Shown here: piece after piece, positions 39,649 through 50,856 of the stretch | Layout of the letters: every line of letters starts with the position of its first letter | Position numbering within the stretch: position 1 is the first letter of the stretch | Source of the DNA: Lethocerus indicus | Taxonomy: Eukaryota > Arthropoda > Insecta > Hemiptera > Belostomatidae | NCBI GenBank assembly: GCA_019843655.1 | Contig: JACDQD010000001.1 | Span: 45,167,659 to 45,231,658 of the forward strand | Length of the DNA stretch: 64,000 bases | Reading direction: 5' to 3' | Translations under genes and position numbers: made by a program | Notes under the pieces: model-generated | Databases searched by the model: none | What the model saw: only the letters and a program-made list of their open reading frames with translations | What the model was told of the DNA's origin: nothing

Positions 39649-39650
<2 letters not shown>

Positions 39651-40432
39651 TGAAAGAGAAGAAGGATTTATTCAACTCTCCATGGTGTATCTCAGATTGG
39701 CCAGGAACCATTAAATATATTTTTTTTAAATCTGTTTGCACTCTTCCCTTATATCCTTATAAATAAATCTGCATGAACAAAAGTTACCAGGTGGTCTACA
39801 ATAAAAATCTGTCAGCTCAATTACAAATGAGGGACAAGTTTAATTTAAATTATTGAGTAGTTAAAAAGCAGGAAAACTAGTAATGAGTAAGGCCAATGAG
39901 AGCCCCTTTCCAATCCCTTAAGAGTTGTTTATCGAATCCTGATAGCTTACTTTTTCTAAGTAGAATGTAAGATGTGACCTGAGTAAGGGCATGAGCGGGA
40001 GTACCATCATTGGTTGGCTTCTCCTTCAAGAGTTCAGTGAGTGAGTGTAAAGTTAGAGCACTGTCGCTAGATACAATCTAAAAATTGTAGTTGTGACTAT
40101 ACCAATAAATGAAAAAAAAAAAGTGTAAGAAAGAACAATTTAATTTTCCTGAAAACAGTGGATAAGGGGAAAGGGGTTCATAATTAGTTTTTGGGTTATA
40201 CACAGGACAAAATGACTTTAACTTACTCACTTTATATATTTCAACAACATTAATACAATTAGAATACATGTTAAACCCCCATGTCTTATGGTGTATAATA
40301 TTACAAACATTAAACATCCAAGTTTAATTAAGTTATCGTGCCTTAATTAATGTGGATTCACATGTGATTTGTGTTCAATTGGCCTCCATATAGACATAAA
40401 TTAAGATTGAATTAAGAGGTAGTGCTAATTAC

Positions 40433-40438
40433 TTTATT
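40433..40438 (-). terminator. Candidate polyadenylation signal of MDH2
   Basis: The first minus-strand AATAAA found after the MDH2 stop, about 200 bases downstream. Confidence 0.4.
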
Positions 40439-40640
40439 CTGCAGACACATATGTAAAGCATAAAAAAACAGGATTAGGAGCTAAATAAATAAATTTGGAA
40501 TTCCATTTGTTACACCATAAAGTTGAATTAATATAGTACAAATGTACCATACATTCTAGATAAAAATTATTTACTACCACATTCATGATACATCTCCGCA
40601 GTACACTAGTGACTTCAATTGACGGAGGGAAAATTTCTTG

Positions 40641-43600
40641 TTAATTTTTGTTAACAAAATCTTCACCCTTCTTGATGTTTTTCTTCAATTCTGGGATAGC
40701 AGCTTTCAAGAGTTCATTCTCGTAAGCGCTCAGTTTGCCCAGTCCTAAGTTCTTATCTATTCCATTTGGCTGAAATATGTTCAAATAATTTAAGTAAGGC
40801 ACAATTATAGTTGACATGAATGTCTGCATTAAGTACAGATTAGTAAAACAAATCAGATTATTTGTTGATTGATTATTATATATTGCTTATAAATAATACT
40901 TCTGTAATTTAATAAAATAGATATATGTATCAAGCTGGTTATTATAAATATAGGCTAGATTTTTATTAATATTGAAACCTTGCATTGAAATTTTTCATTT
41001 TGCACAAATAGAGGAACAGAAATATTCACATTTATACCAAATCATCCATGTTTTAAGCTAATAATAAATGTAATGATGCTCTAAATTATGAAATGTATGT
41101 ACTTCATATTACATAATTAACCATAACACCATTGTAACATTATTAGTTTTTAATGTTTTCGGTGTGATTATAAAAAATGACAATTAAGCAGAAAATCAAT
41201 AACATTTTAATTAATTATTTTTAATCCTTAATTATATATTTTTTTACTTCTTTTATTTTAGTGATGTTTTGAACCAATATATTTTGATATGCAGTAAGCA
41301 ATATTTTTTTATAAAAACTTAAATAACGAAAAACTATGCCACAATTCTGAACCATCATTGAAACATTACTTTCAGTTCTCAATGTTTTCCATGTGAATAT
41401 AAAAAGTGAAAAGTTAACAAAAAATTAATACCGTTTTAATTCTTTAATTTTAATCCTCAATTATATAATTTTATTTTAATGGTGTCTTAAACTAAAATAT
41501 TTCATGATATAAGCTATATCATATAATCTATAAGATATATGATGTAAGCTACATTTTTTACAAAGAAAATAACAAAAAAATAAGCTATGATTCTGAAGCC
41601 ATTTTCTCATCACAGAAAATAGCCTATTTATTTACTCGAAATGTAAGAAACATTAAATACTTACACCAAGCAGAAGAGGAGTTGAGAAGTATTTAGATTC
41701 AGTAACATCAGAATCAACAAAAGCGCATTCAACAATGTCAGATTCCCCCTTAATAGCTCGGCATAAGGAAAATGCAAACCTGGCACCGGCATATGCCATT
41801 GATAGTGTTGCAGAACCAGCACCAGCTTTTGCTTTCACGACCTCTGTACCGGCATCCTGCAAAAAAGTATTTATTATAGCATATAAATGGAGTACAAACA
41901 CATAAAAATGATTATATCCAAAGAACACTATATAACTTTAACATTAAAGTACAACACCTAATGACACATCCAAATTTCAAGATTGATTATTATAATTTCA
42001 AAAATCTTATAGAGAAATAATAAGAAATAAATAATAATGAATGAATAAATAAATAATAGTAATACTAAATAATACTAATAATAAATCAATAATAAGAAAT
42101 TTTAATATACATTAAAAATATTCCAGGATACATTATTACTTTAAATTATAATAATATTATTCATTCCACTTCCAAATTACCTGAATCCTAGCTGTAAGAG
42201 CTGTGAGTTGATCTTGAGGAAAATCAACTTTTGGTATGGCTTGAGAGATTAGAGGAATGATTGTAACTCCTGAATGGCCTCCGATAACAGGAATATTCAC
42301 AGACTTTGGATCAAGATTCTTAAACATAAAAAAGGCAGCATATAAAAGAAAAAATGCCATCGCTGATATACCTTCTTATACAACTTTTCAGACATTGAAA
42401 TAAAATAAACATTTAATTTATGAACAACTGAATATAACATCAAACAAAATAAATACAATAAATACATTTATTATAAAATAAAATATTAAACACAATATTC
42501 TATTGATGTATTATAAGATAATTCCAGTTATTCTGTCAGTCTAAACAGCTATATGTTTAATTTTTCAATCAAGAGAATGTATTAAGAATTACAAATACAT
42601 TGATTTGAATTTGAGTGAGAATCACTAATTTAAATTGGTAGCTCTGAACTTTCATGAGTTTATCAACTGATAAGAAATTATAATGATAAGTGTCTTATAT
42701 TTATATTTTTAACTTGAGCTGGGTATAGTCCAAAAATATTTACCTTCGCTTCAGCAATAAAAGCGTTTGATCTAACAATGTCCAAAGTTGTAATTCCAAA
42801 AAGTCTCTTAGGATCGTATACACCAGCTTTTTTCAATACTTCAGCAGCAATTGGAACAGTACTATTTACCTGCAACAAAAATAATTCATATAAGAACAAA
42901 TTTGTTGAAACTAAAATTGCAACAATGCTTGAAATAAATGTCTAACAATATCGCAGCAAAACTTCAGTTCAAGTAATAAATACTATTCATTAAAATTTGA
43001 ATTTTATAATTTTAACTCACAGGGTTTGAAATGATTCCAATTAACGCTTTGGGACAAGCTTCAGCACACGCTTTGACAAGGTCCCTAACAATTGATGCAT
43101 TTGTGTTGAACAGATCATCCCTTGTCATTCCAGGTTTCCTTGGTACACCTGCGGGAATGATGACAACTTCCATACCTTTCAAAGCCGACTGGAAGAGAAA
43201 ATATACGTTTAATCCTGGACAAAGTGTAAGGCGTATTCAAATAAAAATTTGGATAGTGCTACCTTGAGGTTTTCAGCTCCATTGAATCCTTGGACTTTGG
43301 CAGCCGAATCAATATGGCTGAGATCAGCAGCAACTCCAGGTGTGTGGACTATGTCGTACAGTGACAACTGCGTAACTAATGGAGACTGCTTGAGAAGCAA
43401 AGACAGAGGCTGGCCTATTCCTCCGCTAGCACCGCATACAGCTACTTTCACATTATTCTAAAAATAAATTATTTTTTTAACATTATTTGTTTTCAGCGCA
43501 ATTTTGCCTGATGATAATATGAGCAGAAATAATTAAAAAAAAACAATCTATGAAAATAAAGCCAGGGGAAAAATTACATTAGTTCACATAAAATTTGAAT

Positions 43601-45070
43601 GATGATCACAGATTCTTGAATATAACATTTTAATAGAAGAAATAAAATATTTCAAAATGTATTAACAGCATCTGCAGAAATATAGTCATGTTCACATCAC
43701 AATGTCATTCTTAAATAATTGATTTGCTGATCATTTGGTAATGAGTATTTCTTGTTAAGTATGGAAAAAAAATTAAAACATATTTCACAGATAATCTATT
43801 GGGCTGTATAACCTTACATCTTAAAATAGACCATGACCTTAGAATAGATTTGAAATAATGAATGCTTTTCTTAGAAATCAAGTATTGCTCCCATATAAAA
43901 TGTTTTACTCCTATAACCCTGGGAAACAAGTCAGGAAACCATTAGCAAAGTGCAAATTATAATAAATAAATAAATGATATAAAGAATAATGTCAGTATCG
44001 TGAGTACAAATAGTTCAATTGTTCAATTAAAACTAAATTAGATAAGATAGTGAAACATCTGTGAAACCAGTATAGGGTGTGTACCACCACCATATGGCAG
44101 AATGTTCAATCTAACTGAAGTATAACGAAACTTAAATAAAAAACATAATTATTGGTGTTAATTATAATTATGTAAGATTTAAATTTCATTACGATAATAA
44201 ATGGAAGACGTTTTAAACCAACTAGAAATTGTTAATTTGGTTATTTGATAATTGCACCAAATTTAATAATACTCATCTAATACCTAGACTAAAAATTTTT
44301 TGAAATACGTAAAAAGTATAATTTAACTAACATTATGGTGTTAGAAAAATCTAATAACATGATTTTAAGGTGCAAATTATTGAATACAATAGAATTTTGA
44401 CTACTATTGAACTTTTGCTATTATCACTTTGAAACCTTTTTCTCCTTCAGGCTTTTAGGTTATACTGATCTTTTACAGTATTAAATATTTACGTGGTATG
44501 ACTTATCAATGATTAATACATTCACAAGTTAAGTTTTAATTGTACAATAACTATAATTAAATACGAGTCATGTTCATATTTTATTGAAAAGGATTGAATA
44601 TATTATGAATTCTACTGTCATCAATCACAGGCTGTATTTTGTAGCTGGAACAATTATAATAAAGCAGATACAAAACCTTTAGGGTTATAAACCTGAGGTA
44701 GAATAAATTATAACAAATTTAAATATACAATTCTGCTGAAGAAATAAGTAGAAGACGTTGGAACTAATTTCTGTCTCAGTTTTATCGTTCTTCTTTGATC
44801 GATAATTCATTAAAACAGAAATGTAACCGCAAATATCGTATCGAAAATTTTTACTTCAATCTATCAAGAGCACAAAATCCTATTGGACTTGGCCGAAAAA
44901 ACTGACGGCCAGTACGTCAGACTGAATTTTCGACGGCAGGTCTCTTTAACTTTGAAAGTAGCAGGAACAAATCAGCCGGAAAAGTTAGATACCTTAGAAG
45001 AAGTCGAAAACGACGAGACGACCTCTCGCAGAATTGAGACAGTCTGGCGTTTAACACTGGACGAAAACAT
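40641..45070 (-). CDS. Mdh2: Malate dehydrogenase, mitochondrial; 7 exons, complete
   Basis: Oxidises L-malate to oxaloacetate with NAD+ in the mitochondrial matrix (TCA cycle, malate-aspartate shuttle). Exons in coding order: 45070-44993, 43457-43263, 43188-43021, 42869-42744, 42318-42181, 41856-41665, 40769-40641. All junctions are phase 0 and total 1026 bases (341 aa). Exon 1 encodes a 26-residue presequence rich in Ser, Arg and hydrophobic residues, ending SSFSTSSK, typical of matrix import. Then come NAD-binding GASGGIG (35-41), substrate arginines Arg108 and Arg114 ([12 protein letters not shown]), Asp177 and Arg180 (LDIVRSNAF), and catalytic His204 (IGGHSGV). Length matches mitochondrial MDH (about 338). 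The first intron (about 1.5 kb) separates the presequence from the enzyme. The coding body is CpG-poor, whereas exon 1 lies in a CpG-rich patch marking the promoter end. The plus-strand frame over exon 1 is a shadow. Confidence 0.97.
41134..41297 (+). repeat. Dispersed AT-rich repeat, copy 1 (MDH2 last intron)
   Basis: Shares TAATGTTTTC.GTGTGA.TATAAAAA.TGA, AATCAATA.C.TTTTAAT, TTTTAATCC..AATTATATA and TTTTAGTGATGT blocks with 41359-41516 and 54590-54740, in the same order. Considerably diverged. Confidence 0.6.
41359..41516 (+). repeat. Dispersed AT-rich repeat, copy 2 (MDH2 last intron)
   Basis: Block order as in copy 1: CAATGTTTTCCATGTGAATA, AAAAATTAATACCGTTTTAA, TTTTAATCCTCAATTATATA and TTTAATGGTGTCTTAAAC. 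Lies about 60 bases after copy 1. Confidence 0.6.
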
Positions 45071-48000
45071 TTTCAGACAAACCGCCGATCTCACCTCCAA
45101 AGACAGCTGAGGTTGAAAAGGGCGAAAACGAGTGGCGTGAAAACAGTGTTGATCCGTTTCGCTTTGGCCGTAAAAACGTAAAATATCCCTACTTTAAGTA
45201 CAAATATTTCTCGCCGATTTTCACCTTGCATTAGACACAATCGGCACTGTCTATAACATATTCCAGGTTTTATTTTAAAATTATTATTTTTAATAAGGTG
45301 TAACAACATATATTAGTTATTTCAAAATAATTGCTCAATTCTATCATCAATTTCTCTCGCAATCCAATAATTACTGTTATAGGCTTTGCTACATTTAAAT
45401 TTAGCTTTTAGACCAAGAAGTATCATACCAATTTACTCCTTTTTTTAATAGTCCCCTACATTTAGGTAATAAAGAACAATTAATTAACAAATCGGTATTG
45501 CCGTCTCATTAAATGGCACATTGAAAAAGAGTTGACTTGATGAGAGTAGTGTAGAATGAACAGAGTGTAATGCAAGTAGGAAAAAGAGTAGTTATTATAT
45601 TGGACGCATTTGTGTGGGTTTAACAATACAGGAAATTAAACGAACGTTGCGAATAATAGGGAGCAATGTAGAACAAGGTTTAATAGGATTAATCCGACAC
45701 TGAGTTCAACTAATACCGAGCCCCTTTTTTTTACTTTGCCATAATTATTAAATAGAAACTAATGCAAACGTAAGCAGTAACTTAAATTAAAACAGCTATT
45801 TACATATTATTTGATCGTGTTAACATGCCTTTATCCGTACCAAGTTTGCCCACAAAATATTGGAGATATGTTTTTGCAATTCCTGAACACCCAGAAAGTA
45901 ACAAAATTAACATTTATAAATTCATTCATTTAATTAAATAATAATTATAAGAAAAATAATTCAATTAATGGAAAACCTTTAAGAAAAAGATATGAGTAAA
46001 TAAAAATGATGTTGATTTTTATTGGTTCTTTATGAATAAAATTGGGTAAAAAAATCTTATAAATGTATGAATGCCGTTTAGCTCATCAATACTAATAAAT
46101 TTACAGTGTCATATTTAATTAAAGAACAGAAACAGATGATGTTCTGGGCAAGAAATATATAAACATCAAGCATACATAAAAATGTATTTACCACCACTTG
46201 CCTCCTGGGCCAATTGATTTTTAAATTGTAAAAATTGGAACTTTTTAATATCGCACGTCATGACTTTAGAGATTGCAAAGAAATTAGAAGTTGATAGTAT
46301 ATAAGCGTTTACATAGACGTAAACCTCGTAACGTTTAACCTCATTTCTTTAAATCGGGTTGTTCACTTTTCTGGTGATGGGAATTATAAATCATTCAAAA
46401 AATTTAAAAAAAAGTCCGACATCAATGTCTCTGGAAATTACAATAGGGCTAATCATAATGTATATAATCATACAGCTACTTAAAAGTCGATAAAGTAATC
46501 GACTTTTATCGAATTTTCAAAATGATCCGTAACTTTGACTGAAATGTACAATTCGATGACTATAGCAAGAAACGAAAACAACTTTATACATGCAACTAGT
46601 AAAGATATTCTCATATTGAGCTGTGTTTCATTTGGAAGAATTTCCCTGATTTAGTTGATTTGAATTTCAGAATATGTTAGATGTTTGCTTTTATCAATGG
46701 AAACAGTTCCAACGTGCACATTGTTGAACTGTATCCAGAGACTACAGGAGTTTGGACGATAGTATTTCCAAAATTTAAGTTTCAATACGATTCAATGATT
46801 ACACAAAAAACACAATTAAAATATTCGTGCATTTTCAAACGCCATATAGATTGCGAAAATTCTGAGAAATGTTTAATAGTAGAAATTGGTACACTTCAAC
46901 GTTTCAACTCATTATTTACCTATCGCCTGTTTAAATTAGATAGGCCTGATAAAGTGGATCGGTAGAGCGCTGTTTTTCTAGAGCGTATAATCTGTAATTT
47001 TTTTAGAACATAATCCGATAAATTCAAGGCCTGCGTTTCATATCTAGGTCTACCGAAGTGTCTATTTGAGAGCATGTCTAAACGGAAACACTTAAAAATA
47101 ATGTAATCAACATTTTTACATTAGTTTTAGTTTCGCTATAAGGACGGTCGCGGCACCTACAACCACCACCGATGAAGAGACCAATCCACTACAAATAAAA
47201 AGGTAAATACTTGATTCTGTAAAGCATATATATCACGTATAGAGTAATGGGGAGTTGAGTTTTATGAAATATCATTGGGCAAAGAAATACAAAATCAAGC
47301 GATGGCTAATTCGAAATTCTTTTTGACCTTGCCAACTTCGCGACTTCAATTGCGATGTGCTTATCTGAGAAAAACTTTAATAGGTGTGTCCCGATTAAAA
47401 CGTGAGAAATAGACAATTGCATTGCATAATGAGTTTTTCAATTGCAGCAGCCTGTTCCATCACCTAGAGTTGGTATTGGGTGTCGAATTTACCCCGTTTC
47501 CAGGTAAAGTTTATTGTAGGAAAAAAATGACACGCATATCAAAGGAGAAAAGATACATATATATGCAAAAGATACATATCTCTTTTTTATACATATTTGT
47601 ATGTATAAACGCTCGTATAAATCGTCTCCACTAGTCCTTACATAGCCTACCAAATACCTGTTTGGGTGAGGGTTCGGAATAGTACGATTATTGCGATCAT
47701 TTGTATCATATACTCGACGATTTCACCTTTGCTCAACAAAAAAACAAGTAACCGTATATTAATAGAAAAATTAAAAAATATAAAGAGGCGGTACTCAACG
47801 TGGCAGTTTCCGCGCTTTAGACCAGGTTTCTCAATTTTTAACTCCAACTGTTAACTCTTACCATTTTAACTCTTTCTATATTGTTTCTTTCCCGTGGCTG
47901 CATTATCGGTGAAAAGATAAATGTGTAAATGTTTTTTTTTATTTATTTTACACGGCAGAGCACACATCTACTACACTCGACGACGTCCCGGAGAAATACT

Positions 48001-49050
48001 ACCCGAGTGTTTCTGAAAATGAGGCGCGAGAAATCCGTTCTGAGAACCGAATTGGGAAGAAAAAGAAGGTTTCCTCGAAGGGCACCAGTAAAACTTATCC
48101 TTGACACTGGGAAAGACCTGTGGCTCCCGGTTAAGAACCTACACTATATCTATACAGGAAACCCTCGCTTAGTGCTGTTTTGGGAAATGCGGTTATAATT
48201 ACTGCAAAATAAACTTTTGACACCATTTCTCGAATTATGAGCTTTAAGTGTTGATTAGTACGCCTTTTTTTAATGGTCGCAAATCTTCGGAAGCATCGGA
48301 GATTCACGACAGCACCTTCGGCTCGAAGCGGCAGAGGTGACAATCACTGCCTACTGGTTGTTTCCAGTTGAAACTAGACTTTTTAAAAATAAAGTTAATC
48401 ACCATTTTTTAAATATCTATAATCTTTAATAATTCAAGACTTATGCATCGCAGTATATCTAGGTACATTTCGAGTAAGTTTTTTTAGACATTTTTCAGGA
48501 TTCATCATACTTATTTCCATCGCTTAGTATGTTTGATTAGTATTTGTATTACGCGGATCCATTACCGAGGGATTCCCGTACAAGAAAATGATCTTTCCCG
48601 ATTCTCGGGAAGCAAATACGAAATTATTTACGGTGAAAGCCTCGGCAAGAAAGCAGAAAAAAATATAAACTGAATCCCTCTGTGGACATTTATAGTTACT
48701 TCATTACAATAACAGCCTGTAGTAAAGTTTTTGATATCTTCGATTCTCTACATACTATTTCATGTTGGAGGTATTGAATAGTCGTGAAAATTCAAGGAAT
48801 CGAATTTCGTGTATCTCGAAATATACAAAAACCAACTTGTCACAATGTCACTATGTTACATACTATACCCCTAAACCGCAGTCATAATTTGTTTTGACTA
48901 TTTTAGGATCTCTTGTCGGAAAAACAAAAATGTATAATAAAATTTGATACGAAATTTCAAAGCCAGGCGGGTTGTATAAAATGTGTAAATAAAATTGAAA
49001 TTTCTTTAATTAATGCATCACTAACTGACTTCCCGTACGATCGCGTAATA

Positions 49051-49262
49051 CTGTGGGAAGAACCTAGGCCCCCTGCATGAGACGGATCCCGATGATGGAA
49101 CCGGTAAGTGTTCGGAAACGTCGGAAGCAGACGACACCCGAGAGGGTGCCAGAAGGAAAGGACAAAAACTCTTCCGATTGAGCTCGTTCGGGTGGTTTCC
49201 GAACGGAGCAAATGCCGGAACAGCAGGGGGTCAACCCCTGCCAACCGAGGTTCTTCCCACAG
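49051..49262. repeat. 18-bp inverted repeat with ~175-bp spacer
   Basis: CTGTGGGAAGAACCTAGG (49051-49068) is the reverse complement, with one mismatch, of CCGAGGTTCTTCCCACAG (49245-49262). GGCCCCCTGC next to the left arm and GCAGGGGGTC near the right arm add partial complementarity. Confidence 0.65.
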
Positions 49263-49943
49263 ACAGAGACAACTCAAGTTGTGATCGCGGAAACCTTCGC
49301 CCATTTATATTGCATTGCTGTTTGGCAAGGGAAGGGCGAGGGGGGAGGGCGTTCCTAGACAATAGGAATGAGGGCAATCTCAGAAGGAAGCGGAGGGCGG
49401 GTGAACAGTGCTGCTATCTGTTGGGGCCGGAGTGGGGGCGTTAGTCGGCCCGCGGGGGCAATTGTGTTCCCGCGCCAATTGGCGGTGACTTCCCGCCCAC
49501 ATGGGAACTAATGGGACCCCCTCGGCCCCCTGACAACGATACTGAGGATGTTATATATAACTGGCAGTTTAACCGGCTTCCGGCCCCCCTAATGCGGAAG
49601 TTCTCACTAGGCTCCTACGGAGCCCCCGCTACACCGAGGCTGGCCCCCGGGCCCCCCCAAGATTAGCGGCCCCCCGTTATCGCCGACTTACTGCCGGCAG
49701 TCGACACCCCGATTGCCACTTTCCGGCCTTCGGCTCTGAATCTGCTCACTCGGCTCTCGTCGCTACGCGGCCCAAATTTAAAGCCGCGCCTCGGCAGGGC
49801 GCTACGCTCCCAAACGGACATCGCCAAGAATGAACACACGATTGAGATCATTTAGTTATGATCTTCGGGGAAAAAATTCTGCACACTCGTCGCCCGTTAT
49901 GCAGTGGAGAAACCGGAAGATATTGTCTTACGAAACGCGTACG

Positions 49944-50000
49944 AATACTTTATTTTCCGTCGAATATATATATAGGATACAGTAGACGGATAAACTATCG
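49944..50000 (+). repeat. Dispersed repeat, copy 2 of the TACTTTATTTT...ATAGGATA family
   Basis: AATACTTTATTTTCCGTCGAATATATATATAGGATACAGTAGACG compares with copies at 14554 and 50154. It is the most diverged of the three. Confidence 0.5.
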
Positions 50001-50153
50001 TCAAAGCTTTCGCCAAAGACCGACCCTTTTTTTCCCGACCCTTCAGTGTCCTCCACTGGCAACAAATACAAATACCTGGGAACTCGGTTGCCATTTCAAA
50101 CGACGCTTCAGAACCGAAAGGACAAGTGACGCTGGTTTAGCGATCGGATGCAA

Positions 50154-50211
50154 ATTACAAATACTTTATTTTTCTTTAAATATACATAGGAGGATATCGT
50201 AGACGATATAA
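50154..50211 (+). repeat. Dispersed repeat, copy 3 of the TACTTTATTTT...ATAGGATATCG family
   Basis: ATTACAAATACTTTATTTTT, CTTTAAATATACATAGGA and GGATATCGTAGACGATATA. Shares at least 16 contiguous bases with copy 1 and the downstream GCGGGCC block. Confidence 0.6.
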
Positions 50212-50856
50212 AATGTTGTTTATTATGCTCAGACCTACCCGCGGGCCTTTCTAATTTAAGGTTTCCATATGAAGTTTAAATATACTTGTGTTGTTCACAT
50301 TTTTGGTACGGTAACCGTGAAAGTTATAATAAAAACCCGAGAACTTAAATTACACTCGCTCCAATCAGTCATTCACACAATTTGAAAATATTGTCGTTGT
50401 TAATTGTAAAAAGCGCTCCCAGGCGGAATATACGGAAGTTCGACCCTGCAGCTAGCGGCCGACTTAATTCTCGTTTTATTTGAACATTTCACAAACAAAT
50501 TTTATTAAATTTCCTAACAAGTTAAAGTGTATTGACGAAGTCTCCTGTATAGTTTAGGTTAATGTAGAATTTAAAATTCAGAGCCTCTCGCCTGAGAAAT
50601 ATTAACGAAGATATTTATTTTATTATTGTTTGAACGTCGGTGTATCAGATAAGAAAAAACCCTCGACAACACTTAAGAAATAAAAAATTGTTTAACTATA
50701 TTATATAATATTGTGCAACGAGAATAACCAAATATTATAACAAACACTTGTTGATGAAATTGAATTTTACCAAATGTTAGGTAATAATCTTCATTGTTAT
50801 TGTTTAATAATTTGTTTAGAATACCTGTTTTGTGGTCTGCGAGGGGTTGGAATATT

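Larger units (their letters stand above)
37074..40432. other. Intergenic, no supported gene
   Basis: A CpG-rich part (37074-37600) is likely the promoter side of the secreted-protein gene, and is followed by AT-rich sequence. It contains a TA microsatellite (38616-38637), two CTCF-core-like matches (38838-38852 and 38886-38900), a 40-bp triple repeat (39072-39192), a TA microsatellite (39603-39648) and MDH2 downstream sequence. A 40-codon open stretch at about 38730-38847 preceded by an AG acceptor looks mildly coding but could not be tied to a gene. Confidence 0.55.
45071..50856. other. Intergenic, no supported gene
   Basis: Upstream of MDH2. AT-rich to about 47.9 kb, then increasingly CpG-rich with a GC-rich island at about 49150-49850 (many CCGG, GGCCCCCC runs, a CCAATTGGCGG box at about 49476 and TATATATAA near 49551). 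No coding exon could be linked. It contains a diverged inverted repeat (49051-49262) and dispersed-repeat copies at 49944-50000 and 50154-50211. Confidence 0.5.

Noticed and set aside
44883..45110. 75-codon plus-strand open frame with coding-like codon use
   Set aside because: It lies opposite MDH2 exon 1 (45070-44993, minus), whose presequence and phase-0 donor fit perfectly. The plus frame is its shadow and has no ATG start.
46681..46965. 94-codon plus-strand open frame starting ATG
   Set aside because: No homology, no splice partners, and ordinary AT-rich intergenic composition; a chance frame is the simplest explanation.
46950..47040. tRNA-like GATCGGTAGAGCGCTG stretch resembling a D-arm
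   Set aside because: No T-arm of GGTTCGANTCC type and no acceptor stem pairing at tRNA distance.
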